Shown: positions 8,595-16,532, counted from the stretch's first letter. The stretch: 64,000 bases of DNA from Bacteroidia bacterium (GCA_030432635.1 JAUIMB010000001.1:310001-374000), one strand, 5' to 3'. Notes: generated by a model not told the origin, from the letters alone. Numbers and translations are program-made.

Positions 8595-8631
8595 TTTTAA
8601 TCTCGATTATCAAGTAAACCAATTAAAATCT

Positions 8632-9843
8632 ATGCAAAAAAACCTAGTCCTCACCTGTCTTTTAAATTTTTTTATAGCAGCAGTTCTAGGTTTGTTATTA
8701 CGGTATGCTTTTGTTGGCCATCTAGAGTTTAACTACCAATTTTTAATCCATACACATTCGCACATAGCAATGTTAGGTTGGGTATATTTAATGCTCTACG
8801 TTTTATTTACGTACTACTTTATAAAAACCAATAAACGGTTTTATACCAAATTGTTTTGGGTCACACAACTTGCGGTTGTTGGGATGCTATTTAGTTTTCC
8901 GTTTCAAGGGTATGCAGCAGTTTCCATCACGTTTTCTACCTTGCATATTTTGTGTAGCTATATGTTTGTGGCTCGTATTTGGAAGGATTTAGACATAAAA
9001 AACACCTTAATCAAAACTACAGTTTGGTGTGCGTTGAGCTTTATGGTTTTGAGTACCATTGGTGTTTGGTGCTTGGGTCCAGCCGTTGGACTTATGGGCA
9101 AAGCTTCGGCATTTTACCAAATTGCCATTCAGTTTTTTCTTCATTTTCAGTTTAATGGTTGGTTTTTGTTTGGCGTGCTTGCCGTTTGTTTTCATCAGTT
9201 ACAAATTGAGCCTTCAAAAGACAGCAAACGTTTTATACAAATACTCATAGCAGCAACTTTTTTTACATTGGCGTTACCCATACAATGGTTTGCACCGCAT
9301 TGGTCGTTAAGCGTTATCAGCGCAATTGGCGGCCTTCTTCAACTCCTTGCCCTGTTCTATTTTATTAAGCTCATTAAAAATCCGTTTAAAACCCATCTTT
9401 ACAAAAATCAAAACATAGTACGTGTGCTGTATCTGTTTGCGTTAAGTTGCTTTACTTTGAAAATGGCTTTGCAACTTGTTGCGGTGTTTCCTGAATTTTC
9501 ACAGCACTTACTGCAACATAAAAACTTTATTATCGGATTTATACATTTAATGATGCTTGGTGTGGTTAGCGGATTTCTATTTGCATTCTTACTGTTTTCA
9601 AAAACCATAAAAATTTCAAAGACAATCACTTTCGGAACCTATAGTTTTCTATTGGCTTTTCTCATAACCGAAGCATTACTGGCCTTACAAGGCTTACTGT
9701 TTTTTTTAGGAAAAGGGCTTTTGCCCAAGTATTATCTCCTATTATTTGTTGGAAGCATTGGCCTGCCCTTGGGTATCGCCATAATAACATTATCATTTTT
9801 AAACCAAAAACACAATGAACACCAAACCCTTAAAACGACATAA
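8632..9843 (+). CDS. Polytopic His-rich membrane protein, possibly heme-copper-oxidase-like or NnrS-like
   Basis: This 403-residue integral membrane protein has about 10-12 hydrophobic helices. Intramembrane or near-membrane histidines include His40, His42 and His44 (HTHSHIAMLGW), His105, His171 (FLHFQFNGW), His188, His292, His296 and His305 (GFIHLMMLG). The HxHxxxxGW and FxHFxFNGW segments recall heme-binding helices of heme-copper oxidase subunit I, but the protein is shorter and lacks recognisable full metal-site motifs. NnrS-type heme-copper proteins linked to nitric oxide tolerance are an alternative comparison. It sits between RIC and a hemerythrin-domain gene that overlaps its 3' end by 29 bases, so a role in nitric oxide defence or sensing is inferred. 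Confidence 0.6.
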   Translation: MQKNLVLTCLLNFFIAAVLGLLLRYAFVGHLEFNYQFLIHTHSHIAMLGWVYLMLYVLFTYYFIKTNKRFYTKLFWVTQLAVVGMLFSFPFQGYAAVSITFSTLHILCSYMFVARIWKDLDIKNTLIKTTVWCALSFMVLSTIGVWCLGPAVGLMGKASAFYQIAIQFFLHFQFNGWFLFGVLAVCFHQLQIEPSKDSKRFIQILIAATFFTLALPIQWFAPHWSLSVISAIGGLLQLLALFYFIKLIKNPFKTHLYKNQNIVRVLYLFALSCFTLKMALQLVAVFPEFSQHLLQHKNFIIGFIHLMMLGVVSGFLFAFLLFSKTIKISKTITFGTYSFLLAFLITEALLALQGLLFFLGKGLLPKYYLLLFVGSIGLPLGIAIITLSFLNQKHNEHQTLKTT

Positions 9844-10279
9844 AGCATTACAGCCCTTAAGCAGAGAGCACCATCACGGATTATTGTTATCGTGGAAATT
9901 ACGTGCTGGATTTAAAAAAAATATCGCCATTGAACGGATGAAAACCTATGCCGATTGGTTTTTTACGACGCATTTAATTCCGCATTTTGAAACCGAAGAA
10001 ACCTTGATTTTTCCTTTACTTGGGAATGAAAACGAGCTTGTAAAACGAGCTTTGGCAGAACACCGAAGACTTAAACGCTTGTTTACAGATACTGAAAATA
10101 TTACAAAATCGTTAGCCCTTATTGAGGAAGAATTGGAGCAGCACATCCGTTTTGAAGAACGTGTATTGTTCCCAGAATTGCAAAAAGCGGCCACCGAAAC
10201 ACAGCTACAACATATTGAAGAAGTCCACCATCCTGAAGGTAAATTTGTAGATAACTTGGACGATGAGTTTTGGAAGTAA
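9815..10279 (+). CDS. Hemerythrin HHE-domain protein
   Basis: This 154-residue soluble four-helix protein has the hemerythrin-like metal ligand pattern: REHHHGLLLSWKL near the N-terminus, HLIPHFETEETLIFPLL, EHRRLKRLF and EQHIRFEERVLFPELQ. These supply His and Glu ligands for a di-iron centre that may bind oxygen or nitric oxide. The start at 9815 lies within the end of the upstream membrane protein gene (29-base overlap), which implies translational coupling and joint function. The next Met is too far inside the fold to be the start. It converges on the porin gene with only 22 bases between them. Confidence 0.85.
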   Translation: MNTKPLKRHKALQPLSREHHHGLLLSWKLRAGFKKNIAIERMKTYADWFFTTHLIPHFETEETLIFPLLGNENELVKRALAEHRRLKRLFTDTENITKSLALIEEELEQHIRFEERVLFPELQKAATETQLQHIEEVHHPEGKFVDNLDDEFWK

Positions 10280-10301
10280 ACTACCTCGATTATACAGTAA
10301 A

Positions 10302-11555
10302 CTAGTTTTTAAAACTAAACACCTCTGGTTTTATGGTAAGCATCGCCCAAAGCCAATTTTGGGTTCTGTTGGCATTTCCTCCTTTTAGAAGTTCCATAGT
10401 ATCACTACCAAACAACTGTGAATACCCCAAATTTGCGGTAATAAATTTGTGTAACTTATAGTTGGTAACAATATCTATTTCGGTACCTAGATAGCTATCG
10501 GCTTTACCCGAAGTGCCAATAACAGTTTCGGCAGCCGAAAAAACGTGTGGTGATAACGAAACACCAAACTTATGTTTACTGTATTTTAAGTTGGCATACA
10601 CATCGACCAAACCTACAGAGTTGGCGTGATTGCCTACATAAAAATAATCCATAAAACCATTAAATTTGTGGTTGGTTCCAAACAATGGGTTAAACGATTT
10701 GTTTTTTCTAGAAGTATCATCCATTGCGGTTCCAGACAAGTATTCGCCACCTACTCCAAATTGCCAATTATTTATTGCCAAGTACTGTAACGATGCAGCA
10801 GCATACCACGCAGCAATATCTACATCGTTTCGTGTACCTGTTTGTCCGTAGGCAGAAACTTCTGCAAGCCATTTATTAGGTTTTGTTTTAAAATAACCTC
10901 CAAAAGTTTGGGTGTATTGGGTTTTAAGATCTTGGTTGGTGTTTTCAAATTCAAAACCATTGTTTAGAAACAATACACTTAAAGCAGAAGTACCAAAATT
11001 GTATTGGTACCACAAATGCTGCATATTTTTGTAGTTATTTACGGTATAAGCTGTTTGCTCCACACTTTCGGCATTAGAGCTGACAGAAACCCCAACCTCT
11101 AATTGTTGTTTTTGGTTTGGTGTAAGTCGCACCAAAAAAGCATCGTGACTTCTGCCTTGTTGTGCCCAGTCTACTTCGCCCATAATACGCTGGTTATCGT
11201 AAGAAATGACTTGTCGACCCACCTTAAAACTCCACAAACTGTCCAATTGGTATTGCGCATACCCTTCAAAAAGCGCCAAACCATTGTGCGTCTGACTTTG
11301 GTTAGTGGCCACATCGCCCCAAACCCGAATGTCTTGAGGTCGCAGGACTAATTTTAGGTTTTCGTAATTAAAATCCAAATTCAATCGGCTGCGTTGCGAC
11401 ACAAACGACGCTGGGTCTTGAGTATCATCGAGCAAGGTTTTAAAACCGTTTCTAAATTCGTATCGTGGTCGTAACTCTATGCCTACGTTTAGTTCTTGGG
11501 CAAAAAGTGTGTGTGTCAACATTCCGAAGAATATTGCGTATAAGATATTTTTCAT
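10302..11555 (-). CDS. Outer membrane beta-barrel porin (alginate-export-like)
   Basis: This 417-residue protein has a signal peptide (MKNILYAIFFGMLTHTLFAQ). The mature region alternates aromatic/hydrophobic and polar residues throughout, as in a beta-barrel. The N-terminal segment ELRPRYEFRNGF..., the RSRLNLDF and VGRQVISYDNQRIMG motifs and the terminal aromatic Phe-Lys-Asn region match the alginate_exp/porin superfamily. It closes the nirK operon on the minus strand and may admit nitrite or another small anion. That substrate is an inference from context only. An inverted-repeat element separates it from the SCO gene. Confidence 0.8.
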   Translation of the reverse strand: MKNILYAIFFGMLTHTLFAQELNVGIELRPRYEFRNGFKTLLDDTQDPASFVSQRSRLNLDFNYENLKLVLRPQDIRVWGDVATNQSQTHNGLALFEGYAQYQLDSLWSFKVGRQVISYDNQRIMGEVDWAQQGRSHDAFLVRLTPNQKQQLEVGVSVSSNAESVEQTAYTVNNYKNMQHLWYQYNFGTSALSVLFLNNGFEFENTNQDLKTQYTQTFGGYFKTKPNKWLAEVSAYGQTGTRNDVDIAAWYAAASLQYLAINNWQFGVGGEYLSGTAMDDTSRKNKSFNPLFGTNHKFNGFMDYFYVGNHANSVGLVDVYANLKYSKHKFGVSLSPHVFSAAETVIGTSGKADSYLGTEIDIVTNYKLHKFITANLGYSQLFGSDTMELLKGGNANRTQNWLWAMLTIKPEVFSFKN

Positions 11556-11582
11556 AGTAAAAACTCTTAATTAATTGTCAGG

Positions 11583-11643
11583 TCGAGCGCAGTCGAGACC
11601 TAGAATAAACCCGTGTTTATTATCACCTCTCGACTGCGCTCGA
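11583..11643. repeat. REP/MITE-like inverted repeat between SCO and porin genes
   Basis: TCGAGCGCAGTCGAGA (11583-11598) and its exact inverted copy TCTCGACTGCGCTCGA (11628-11643) flank a 29-base loop. The loop holds a second perfect stem, AATAAAC/GTTTATT. The GC-rich arms contrast with the AT-rich surroundings. TCGAG...CAGTCGAG motifs are familiar as short dispersed repeats in Flavobacteriaceae. It may also attenuate or stabilise the operon mRNA. Confidence 0.7.
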
Positions 11644-11661
11644 GGGGACAAACAATCAATT

Positions 11662-12372
11662 TTACATAGCCGCTACAGCGTCATTTATATGGTTTATGGT
11701 ATTATCTGAATTTACGCCCAAACCTTCCTGCTGAAACACCATTTCGCCTTTATGGTTAAACACACTTATTATGTTTGAATGCGAAAAATCGATAGGCGAA
11801 ATTTCTTTATAACTTACCGCCATTACGGCAGCAAACTCGCGGGTGTTTTCTTCCGAAGAACGTAAAAACAGCCAAGGGTCTTTATCCATCACATTTTCTT
11901 TTGCAAAGGCTTTTAAGCGCTCGGGCGTGTCAGTTTCTGGGTCTATGCTTACAAAAATCATTTTTACATTGTTTTTTGTGTTTTCAGATAGGCGTTCTTC
12001 AATATTTCGCATATCGGCAACCAACCGCGGGCAAGCCGCTTTGCAACTGGTATAAATCATAACCATTACCAAAACATCGCCTTGTAAATCTCTTAACTGA
12101 ATATCGTTTCCATCTTGGGTCGTCCAAGTAGATGATAGGTTGTAAATAGACATATCTGTAAATGCAGAAGTTGACGTTTTTTCTGCCTTTTTTTCAACAG
12201 CAATTAAATCCATTTTACACACAGGGCAGCTTCCTTGTTCGCTATACGTTTTATCGCCTTCGCAATGCATTGGGCAATAATAAGCAGCTTCGTTATTGTT
12301 ATTGGTCGTGTTATTTTCTTTACAAGCTATTGCCGACACTAAAACCAACAGTACAAATAGTATTTTCTTCAT
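11662..12372 (-). CDS. SCO1/SenC copper chaperone with N-terminal heavy-metal-binding domain, lipoprotein
   Basis: This 236-residue protein starts at ATG 12372 (MKKILFVLLVLVSAIACKEN); a longer in-frame upstream extension overlaps the previous gene and is unlikely. It has a lipobox Cys at about 17. A heavy-metal-binding domain follows (YYCPMHCEGD...GSCPVCKMDL, Cys about 33, 37, 49, 52). The thioredoxin-fold SCO domain carries TSCKAACP (Cys110, Cys114) and the conserved His198 (DFSHSN) that together bind copper. SCO proteins deliver copper to CuA sites or maintain thiols. Placed 10 bases after the NirV-like gene and downstream of nirK, it probably supplies copper to NirK. Confidence 0.9.
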   Translation of the reverse strand: MKKILFVLLVLVSAIACKENNTTNNNNEAAYYCPMHCEGDKTYSEQGSCPVCKMDLIAVEKKAEKTSTSAFTDMSIYNLSSTWTTQDGNDIQLRDLQGDVLVMVMIYTSCKAACPRLVADMRNIEERLSENTKNNVKMIFVSIDPETDTPERLKAFAKENVMDKDPWLFLRSSEENTREFAAVMAVSYKEISPIDFSHSNIISVFNHKGEMVFQQEGLGVNSDNTINHINDAVAAM

Positions 12373-12382
12373 TTTTAATGAC

Positions 12383-13174
12383 TTAAGGGATTTGTTCCAT
12401 CTCCTGCACACATCTAAACCCAAGATTTTTAATGCTGAAATTGGCTTTTATGCTTCCTCTAAAAGCATAGCGCATAAAGGCGGCATAGTTCATTAAATCG
12501 GTAGCGCCAATGGCTGCGCTTCCACAAAAAAGGTTACTATCTTTATCGACATCTTTTCGGGATTCGCCAGAAATAAGCACCGAATTAAAATCTAGCGTCC
12601 ATTCCCAAACCAACCCGTGTAAATCGTAAACACCCCAATAATTTGCTGGTGTTTTACCAATAATCTTTTCGTTGGTTCGTGGTGTTTCGTACCACGAGAG
12701 TATTTGTTGGTTGTAGGATGGTTTGCGTCTGGCATCGGCAGTCTGCTCGTCTGCCATAGCCACGTATTCCCATTCATCTATGGTAGGCAAGCGTTTGCCT
12801 TGGCACTCACAATAGGCTTTTGCAGCAAACCAAGATACGTAGGTTGCAGGACTTTCTAAATGTTCATTGATATTTAGTGTGGAATCGTTTTTAAACTGGC
12901 GTAGATAATTACCATCGGCATACAGCTTAAGCACATTAGATTTTTGCCACTTGGGATTGACTTTTAAAAATGTAATGAACTGTGCATTACTTACCGGATA
13001 TTTATCCATTTTGAAGTCTTTAACTTCAACAACGGTCGAGTCTCTTCCGTAGAGTGGAATGTAGCGTTTTCCTGAAATGTTCACCATACCTTCAGATTGG
13101 GAAAACCCAAAAGCCTGAAACACTAAACAAACTAATATTGCTCTGAAGGTATTGGCAAACATACTACTAACCAT
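12383..13174 (-). CDS. nirV: NirV-like formylglycine-generating-enzyme-fold (SUMF1) protein
   Basis: This 263-residue protein has an N-terminal signal sequence (about 1-25) and a SUMF1/FGE-sulfatase domain. Motifs include MDKYPVSNAQFITFL, SPATYVSWFAAKAYCECQGKRLPTIDEWEY, WGVYDLHGLVWEW and a terminal GFRCV. NirV proteins of this fold are regularly encoded next to copper nitrite reductases and are thought to help maturation, but their role is not settled. It lies 20 bases after nirK and 10 bases before the SCO gene, in the same operon. The exact start (Met1 or Met5) is uncertain. Confidence 0.85.
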   Translation of the reverse strand: MVSSMFANTFRAILVCLVFQAFGFSQSEGMVNISGKRYIPLYGRDSTVVEVKDFKMDKYPVSNAQFITFLKVNPKWQKSNVLKLYADGNYLRQFKNDSTLNINEHLESPATYVSWFAAKAYCECQGKRLPTIDEWEYVAMADEQTADARRKPSYNQQILSWYETPRTNEKIIGKTPANYWGVYDLHGLVWEWTLDFNSVLISGESRKDVDKDSNLFCGSAAIGATDLMNYAAFMRYAFRGSIKANFSIKNLGFRCVQEMEQIP

Positions 13175-13194
13175 CTTTAAACCTAAACCAAAAA

Positions 13195-14658
13195 TTATTT
13201 GTTCTTAACCTTGTCTACCATTGCTTTGGTAACAACCGTACCATTATTGCCCCAACTGTTATACACATAGGTTAGCACATTGGCAATTTCTTCTGAAGAC
13301 AGCATTTGTCTGGTCATAACGCTATTGTATTTTTCTCCATTTACGGTAATTTCGCCTGTCAAACCATTTACAACAGCACCAATAGCACGATTTACATCGG
13401 CATTTAAATAATCGGACTTTGCCAATGGCGGAAATGCATTTGGTACACCTTGACCTTCTGCCTGATGGCAAGCAAAACAGGTTTGCATATACACTTGTTT
13501 TCCAAATTTTATTTGTTCGTCTAGGTTTTGTGCTGGAATATCGGCTTCTACAATTTCATCTGTAGTAGGCATTTCCTGAATACCTGGACCTTCAGGCAGA
13601 TAAATACCTTCGTATTGTTCGCCCGAATAGATTTTTTCGTTTTCTTCACCTTGTACTTTCAACATTCCTAATGCGCCTTTGTTAAAGGCTCTAAAAATGG
13701 AGTGATCGACCAATATAAAAGTTCCAGGAACATCTACACGAAACTCTACAATAGCAGCACCACCAGCAGGAATAAGGGTAGTTTGTACGTTTTCGTTTAC
13801 CAGATCGCCACCTTCTACGTGAACTTTGTCGAAAATTTCACCAATAACGTGAAAAGAAGACACCAAGTTTGGGCCACCATTTCCAACAAACAATCTTACG
13901 GTTTCGCCTACATTTGCAGTAATGGCATTATCGCCTGTTAAGGCATTTACACTACCATTAAACACCACATAATCGGCATTTTCATCGACAGCCTTTTGCA
14001 TATCAAACGGCTGCAAACCACGTTCGCCATTTTTTCCTTTGGTATAAAAATCACCTTGCATAATGTAATATTCCTTATCTACAAGTGGCAAGCCGCCATC
14101 TGGCTCAACCAAAATAAGTCCGTACATACCATTGGCAATGTGCATCCCAACAGGAGCCGTTGCACAGTGGTACACGTAAAGTCCTGGGTTAAGGGTTTTA
14201 AACGAAAACACTTTTTCGTGGCCAGGCGCTACAAATGAGGATTCGGCACCACCACCAGGTCCAGTTACCGCGTGTAAATCGATATTGTGTGGCAATTTGT
14301 TGTCTGGGTGGTTTTGTAAACGGAATTCGACCTCATCACCTACACGAGTTCTAATGAAACTACCAGGTACTGTTCCGCCAAAGGTCCAATATACATAGCG
14401 TACACCATCGGTCATTTCGCCTTCTTTTTCCAAAATTTCCATCTCGATGATGAGTTTTTTGGCTTTTCGTCGTCCTACTGGTGTTGGCACATTTGGTGGT
14501 GCGGTTAACTCTGCTGTCATTTCACGGCTAACGGGAATGTCTTGTGTATCTTCATAAACGGTTTTTTCATTGTTGAAACAAGAAACCATAGACAATGATA
14601 TAACCGCACAAAACAATATAATAGTGCTTATGGGTTTAGTGCTTTTTAGTGTTTTCAT
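13195..14658 (-). CDS. nirK: Copper-containing nitrite reductase fused to cytochrome c, lipoprotein
   Basis: This 487-residue protein has a lipoprotein-type signal ([13 protein letters not shown], Cys about 27). Two cupredoxin domains follow. The type 1 and type 2 copper ligands are visible in [36 protein letters not shown] and [17 protein letters not shown]-terminal cytochrome c domain has TCFACH (Cys394, Cys397, His398) and a possible axial Met in YNSVMTRQM. This is the three-domain NirK type in which the heme feeds electrons directly to the copper site for reduction of nitrite to nitric oxide. It leads the operon nirK-nirV-SCO-porin. An operator-like site matching those of the Rrf2 regulator and RIC lies 17 bases before its start. 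Confidence 0.95.
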   Translation of the reverse strand: MKTLKSTKPISTIILFCAVISLSMVSCFNNEKTVYEDTQDIPVSREMTAELTAPPNVPTPVGRRKAKKLIIEMEILEKEGEMTDGVRYVYWTFGGTVPGSFIRTRVGDEVEFRLQNHPDNKLPHNIDLHAVTGPGGGAESSFVAPGHEKVFSFKTLNPGLYVYHCATAPVGMHIANGMYGLILVEPDGGLPLVDKEYYIMQGDFYTKGKNGERGLQPFDMQKAVDENADYVVFNGSVNALTGDNAITANVGETVRLFVGNGGPNLVSSFHVIGEIFDKVHVEGGDLVNENVQTTLIPAGGAAIVEFRVDVPGTFILVDHSIFRAFNKGALGMLKVQGEENEKIYSGEQYEGIYLPEGPGIQEMPTTDEIVEADIPAQNLDEQIKFGKQVYMQTCFACHQAEGQGVPNAFPPLAKSDYLNADVNRAIGAVVNGLTGEITVNGEKYNSVMTRQMLSSEEIANVLTYVYNSWGNNGTVVTKAMVDKVKNK

Positions 14659-14675
14659 AATAGTGATTTTAAATT

Positions 14676-14691
14676 AGGATAATTTTGTCTT
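14676..14691. promoter_or_regulatory. Operator-like site C upstream of nirK
   Basis: Written on the plus strand, AGGATAATTTTGTCTT differs from the RIC site by one base. Read toward nirK it is AAGACAAAATTATCCT followed by AATTTAAAA. It probably overlaps the nirK promoter and is a candidate target of the Rrf2 protein encoded at 7185-7619. Confidence 0.6.
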
Positions 14692-14731
14692 AATTAAGAA
14701 TCAAAAATAGCACTATAAAAACCAAAAAAAC

Positions 14732-14745
14732 ATGACTTATGTCAT
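14732..14745. promoter_or_regulatory. CRP/FNR-type palindrome upstream of nirK
   Basis: ATGAC-TTAT-GTCAT is a perfect inverted repeat with the TGAC-N4-GTCA core typical of CRP/FNR-superfamily nitrogen-oxide regulators (DNR, NNR, HcpR). Its centre lies about 80 bases before the nirK start, roughly 60 bases upstream of the likely transcription start. That is a classical activator distance. No CRP-type regulator is encoded in the window. Confidence 0.45.
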
Positions 14746-14752
14746 AAAGTAA

Positions 14753-14779
14753 AAAAGCAATCTTCAAAAGGATGCTTTT
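14753..14779 (-). terminator. Terminator after the pirin operon
   Basis: AAAAGCA (14753-14759) pairs with TGCTTTT (14773-14779). Read on the minus strand the hairpin is followed by TTTTTTAC. It lies just downstream of the second pirin gene. Confidence 0.6.
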
Positions 14780-14801
14780 AAAACCTGTAGATTAAATGGG
14801 A

Positions 14802-15518
14802 TTAGGTCATAGGAACTTCAATAATTACCAGTTCTGAGTTCTGTTCTGCTGTAATTGACACTTGCTCTACACCACTAATCCCTATTGCATCTCTTTTTGA
14901 TAGCATGTTATTATCAACTGCTATCTTTCCATCGACAACAAATACATAAAGTCCGTTATTTTCAGATTTCAAGTTTAATTCCACATTCGTATCTGAATCC
15001 ATTGTAGTTCTGTATATATAAGCTTGCTGACTTACAGGCAGAGCATTTCCTTCTAGTTTATCTTTTGGAGCAACAACCGTTTGTAATCGGTTTTTCCGTT
15101 GCGCTTCATCAAACTTTCGCTGTTCATAATTAGGTTGGACATTCATCTCCTCCGGAATGATCCATAATTGTAAAAAATTGACTTCATCGGTTTTACTATC
15201 ATTAAACTCAGAATGTGTCAGTCCTGTTCCTGCACTCATCACTTGAATTTCGCCAACCTCAATAGCTCTCTTGTTTCCCATGCTATCTTTGTGTGACAAC
15301 GCTCCTTTTAACGGAATGGAAATAATTTCCATGTTTTGATGTGGATGGGTTCCAAATCCCATTTTTGGTTGAACCAAATCATCATTCAAAACACGTAACA
15401 TACCGAAATTCATACGATCCGGATCTTGATAACCTGCAAAACTAAAAGTATGATGCGATTTGAGCCATCCATGATCTGCATAGCCTCTTGTACCTGATTT
15501 GTGAATAATTGTTTTCAT
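14802..15518 (-). CDS. Pirin family protein (YhhW-type)
   Basis: This 238-residue bicupin has the pirin signature GYADHGWLKSHHTFSFAGYQDPDRMNFGMLRVLNDD and the metal-binding segment THPHQNMEIISIPLKGALSHKDSMG; His-x-His, Glu and a later His bind iron. The C-terminal cupin is more divergent, as usual. YhhW-type pirins have quercetin dioxygenase activity in vitro, while others act as redox-responsive co-regulators. It is the last gene of the MarR-associated operon. A perfect 16-base palindrome lies a few bases before its ATG. Confidence 0.92.
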   Translation of the reverse strand: MKTIIHKSGTRGYADHGWLKSHHTFSFAGYQDPDRMNFGMLRVLNDDLVQPKMGFGTHPHQNMEIISIPLKGALSHKDSMGNKRAIEVGEIQVMSAGTGLTHSEFNDSKTDEVNFLQLWIIPEEMNVQPNYEQRKFDEAQRKNRLQTVVAPKDKLEGNALPVSQQAYIYRTTMDSDTNVELNLKSENNGLYVFVVDGKIAVDNNMLSKRDAIGISGVEQVSITAEQNSELVIIEVPMT

Positions 15519-15524
15519 TGTATT

Positions 15525-15540
15525 ACCTGATACTTCAGGT
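15525..15540. promoter_or_regulatory. Palindrome immediately before the second pirin gene
   Basis: ACCTGA-TACT-TCAGGT is a perfect inverted repeat ending 6 bases before the start codon of the 14802-15518 gene. It could be a hairpin that affects translation initiation, or a small operator. The function is unknown. Confidence 0.35.
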
Positions 15541-15605
15541 GTCTTTTAAATTAAACTTCGTTTTCTAGAAGACCTACAAGACTTTAAAAGCCTTTATGGT
15601 CGATA

Positions 15606-16505
15606 TTAGTTTGCTGGAAGAAAACCCATTTTCCCCATTTGATAATCGCGCATGGCTTCCAACAATTCGGTTTGTGAATTCATTACATACGGTCCGTAAG
15701 TGGCTACCGTTTCCTTCAAAGGTTCACCAGACAAGAATAACAATTTGCTATCCGTTTCCGCTTTAATTGTAATACCATCACCATCTTGATAAAATTCCAT
15801 AAGTTGATTTTTATCCAACTCCAAAACTTCAATAGCATTGATAAGTGCCTTACCTTTCAGAAGGTATAATAATCCTTGTTGTTTACTGTCATATTGGATA
15901 AACGTTTCACCGCCTTCTTGTGCATCTATCATGAAAGCATTAACTGAGGTTTGGGTGGCAATCTTTCCATATTGACCCTCAAGCACACCAGCAATGATTC
16001 TGGTTTCTACTTTTCCATCCTTTGAAGTAATGACATTGAAATCCTCGTACTTGACATGTTGGTAATTTGCTTCAATCATTTTCTTCTGTGACGGAAGATT
16101 CAGCCAGAGTTGTATCCCTTCTATGATTCCACCTTTCTTTACCAAATCTTGTGTTGGTCGTTCAGCATGAACAATGCCACGTCCAGCGGTTGTCCATTGT
16201 ACATCTCCAGCTTTCACAACACTTTCATTACCCAAAGAATCCCGATGCAATTGCTCACCTTGAACCAAGAATGTCACAGGTTCAAAACCACGATGTGGAT
16301 GCGGACCCAAATCAAACGGGTTATTTGTCTCTGAAATTTCATAAGGTCCGTAATGATGTAATAGTACAAATGGATCAATCATTTCTATGTGCTGAGTTGG
16401 AAATGGTTGTCGTAATCGAATTGGTCCCATATTGACAAAATGGCTACGTCCTGCTCTCTTTATTGTATTACGTTTCATATGATTAGTCTTTGCAATAGTT
16501 TCCAT
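15606..16505 (-). CDS. Pirin family protein
   Basis: This 299-residue bicupin of the canonical pirin type contains FVNMGPIRLRQPFPTQ, DPFVLLHHYGPYEIS, GPHPHRGFEPVTFLVQGEQLHRDSLGNE (His, His, His, Glu metal ligands) and GDVQWTTAGRGIVHAE. The second cupin carries the GEPLKE segment and the terminal MGFLPAN. The start is uncertain. ATG 16505 lies inside a perfect 22-bp palindrome that looks like the MarR operator. ATG 16478 (MKRNTIKRAG) would start after it and matches common pirin N-termini. It follows marR by 27 bases in the same operon. Confidence 0.92.
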   Translation of the reverse strand: METIAKTNHMKRNTIKRAGRSHFVNMGPIRLRQPFPTQHIEMIDPFVLLHHYGPYEISETNNPFDLGPHPHRGFEPVTFLVQGEQLHRDSLGNESVVKAGDVQWTTAGRGIVHAERPTQDLVKKGGIIEGIQLWLNLPSQKKMIEANYQHVKYEDFNVITSKDGKVETRIIAGVLEGQYGKIATQTSVNAFMIDAQEGGETFIQYDSKQQGLLYLLKGKALINAIEVLELDKNQLMEFYQDGDGITIKAETDSKLLFLSGEPLKETVATYGPYVMNSQTELLEAMRDYQMGKMGFLPAN

Positions 16506-16515
16506 GGAAACTATT
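16494..16515. promoter_or_regulatory. 22-bp perfect palindrome, probable MarR operator (pirin)
   Basis: The 22 bases form an exact palindrome: AATAGT, core TTCCATGGAA, ACTATT. The core and flanks match the second palindrome at 17858-17879 (AATATA, TTCCATGGAA, TATATT). It lies between marR and the first pirin gene and covers that gene's upstream ATG. Binding by the adjacent MarR protein is inferred. Confidence 0.65.
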
Positions 16516-16532
16516 TGGTTAAAAAAATACGA

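Noticed and set aside
11565-11574. TCTTAATTAA before the porin gene as a fourth Rrf2 site
   Set aside because: Only one half and the AT flank match; the second half of the dyad is missing.
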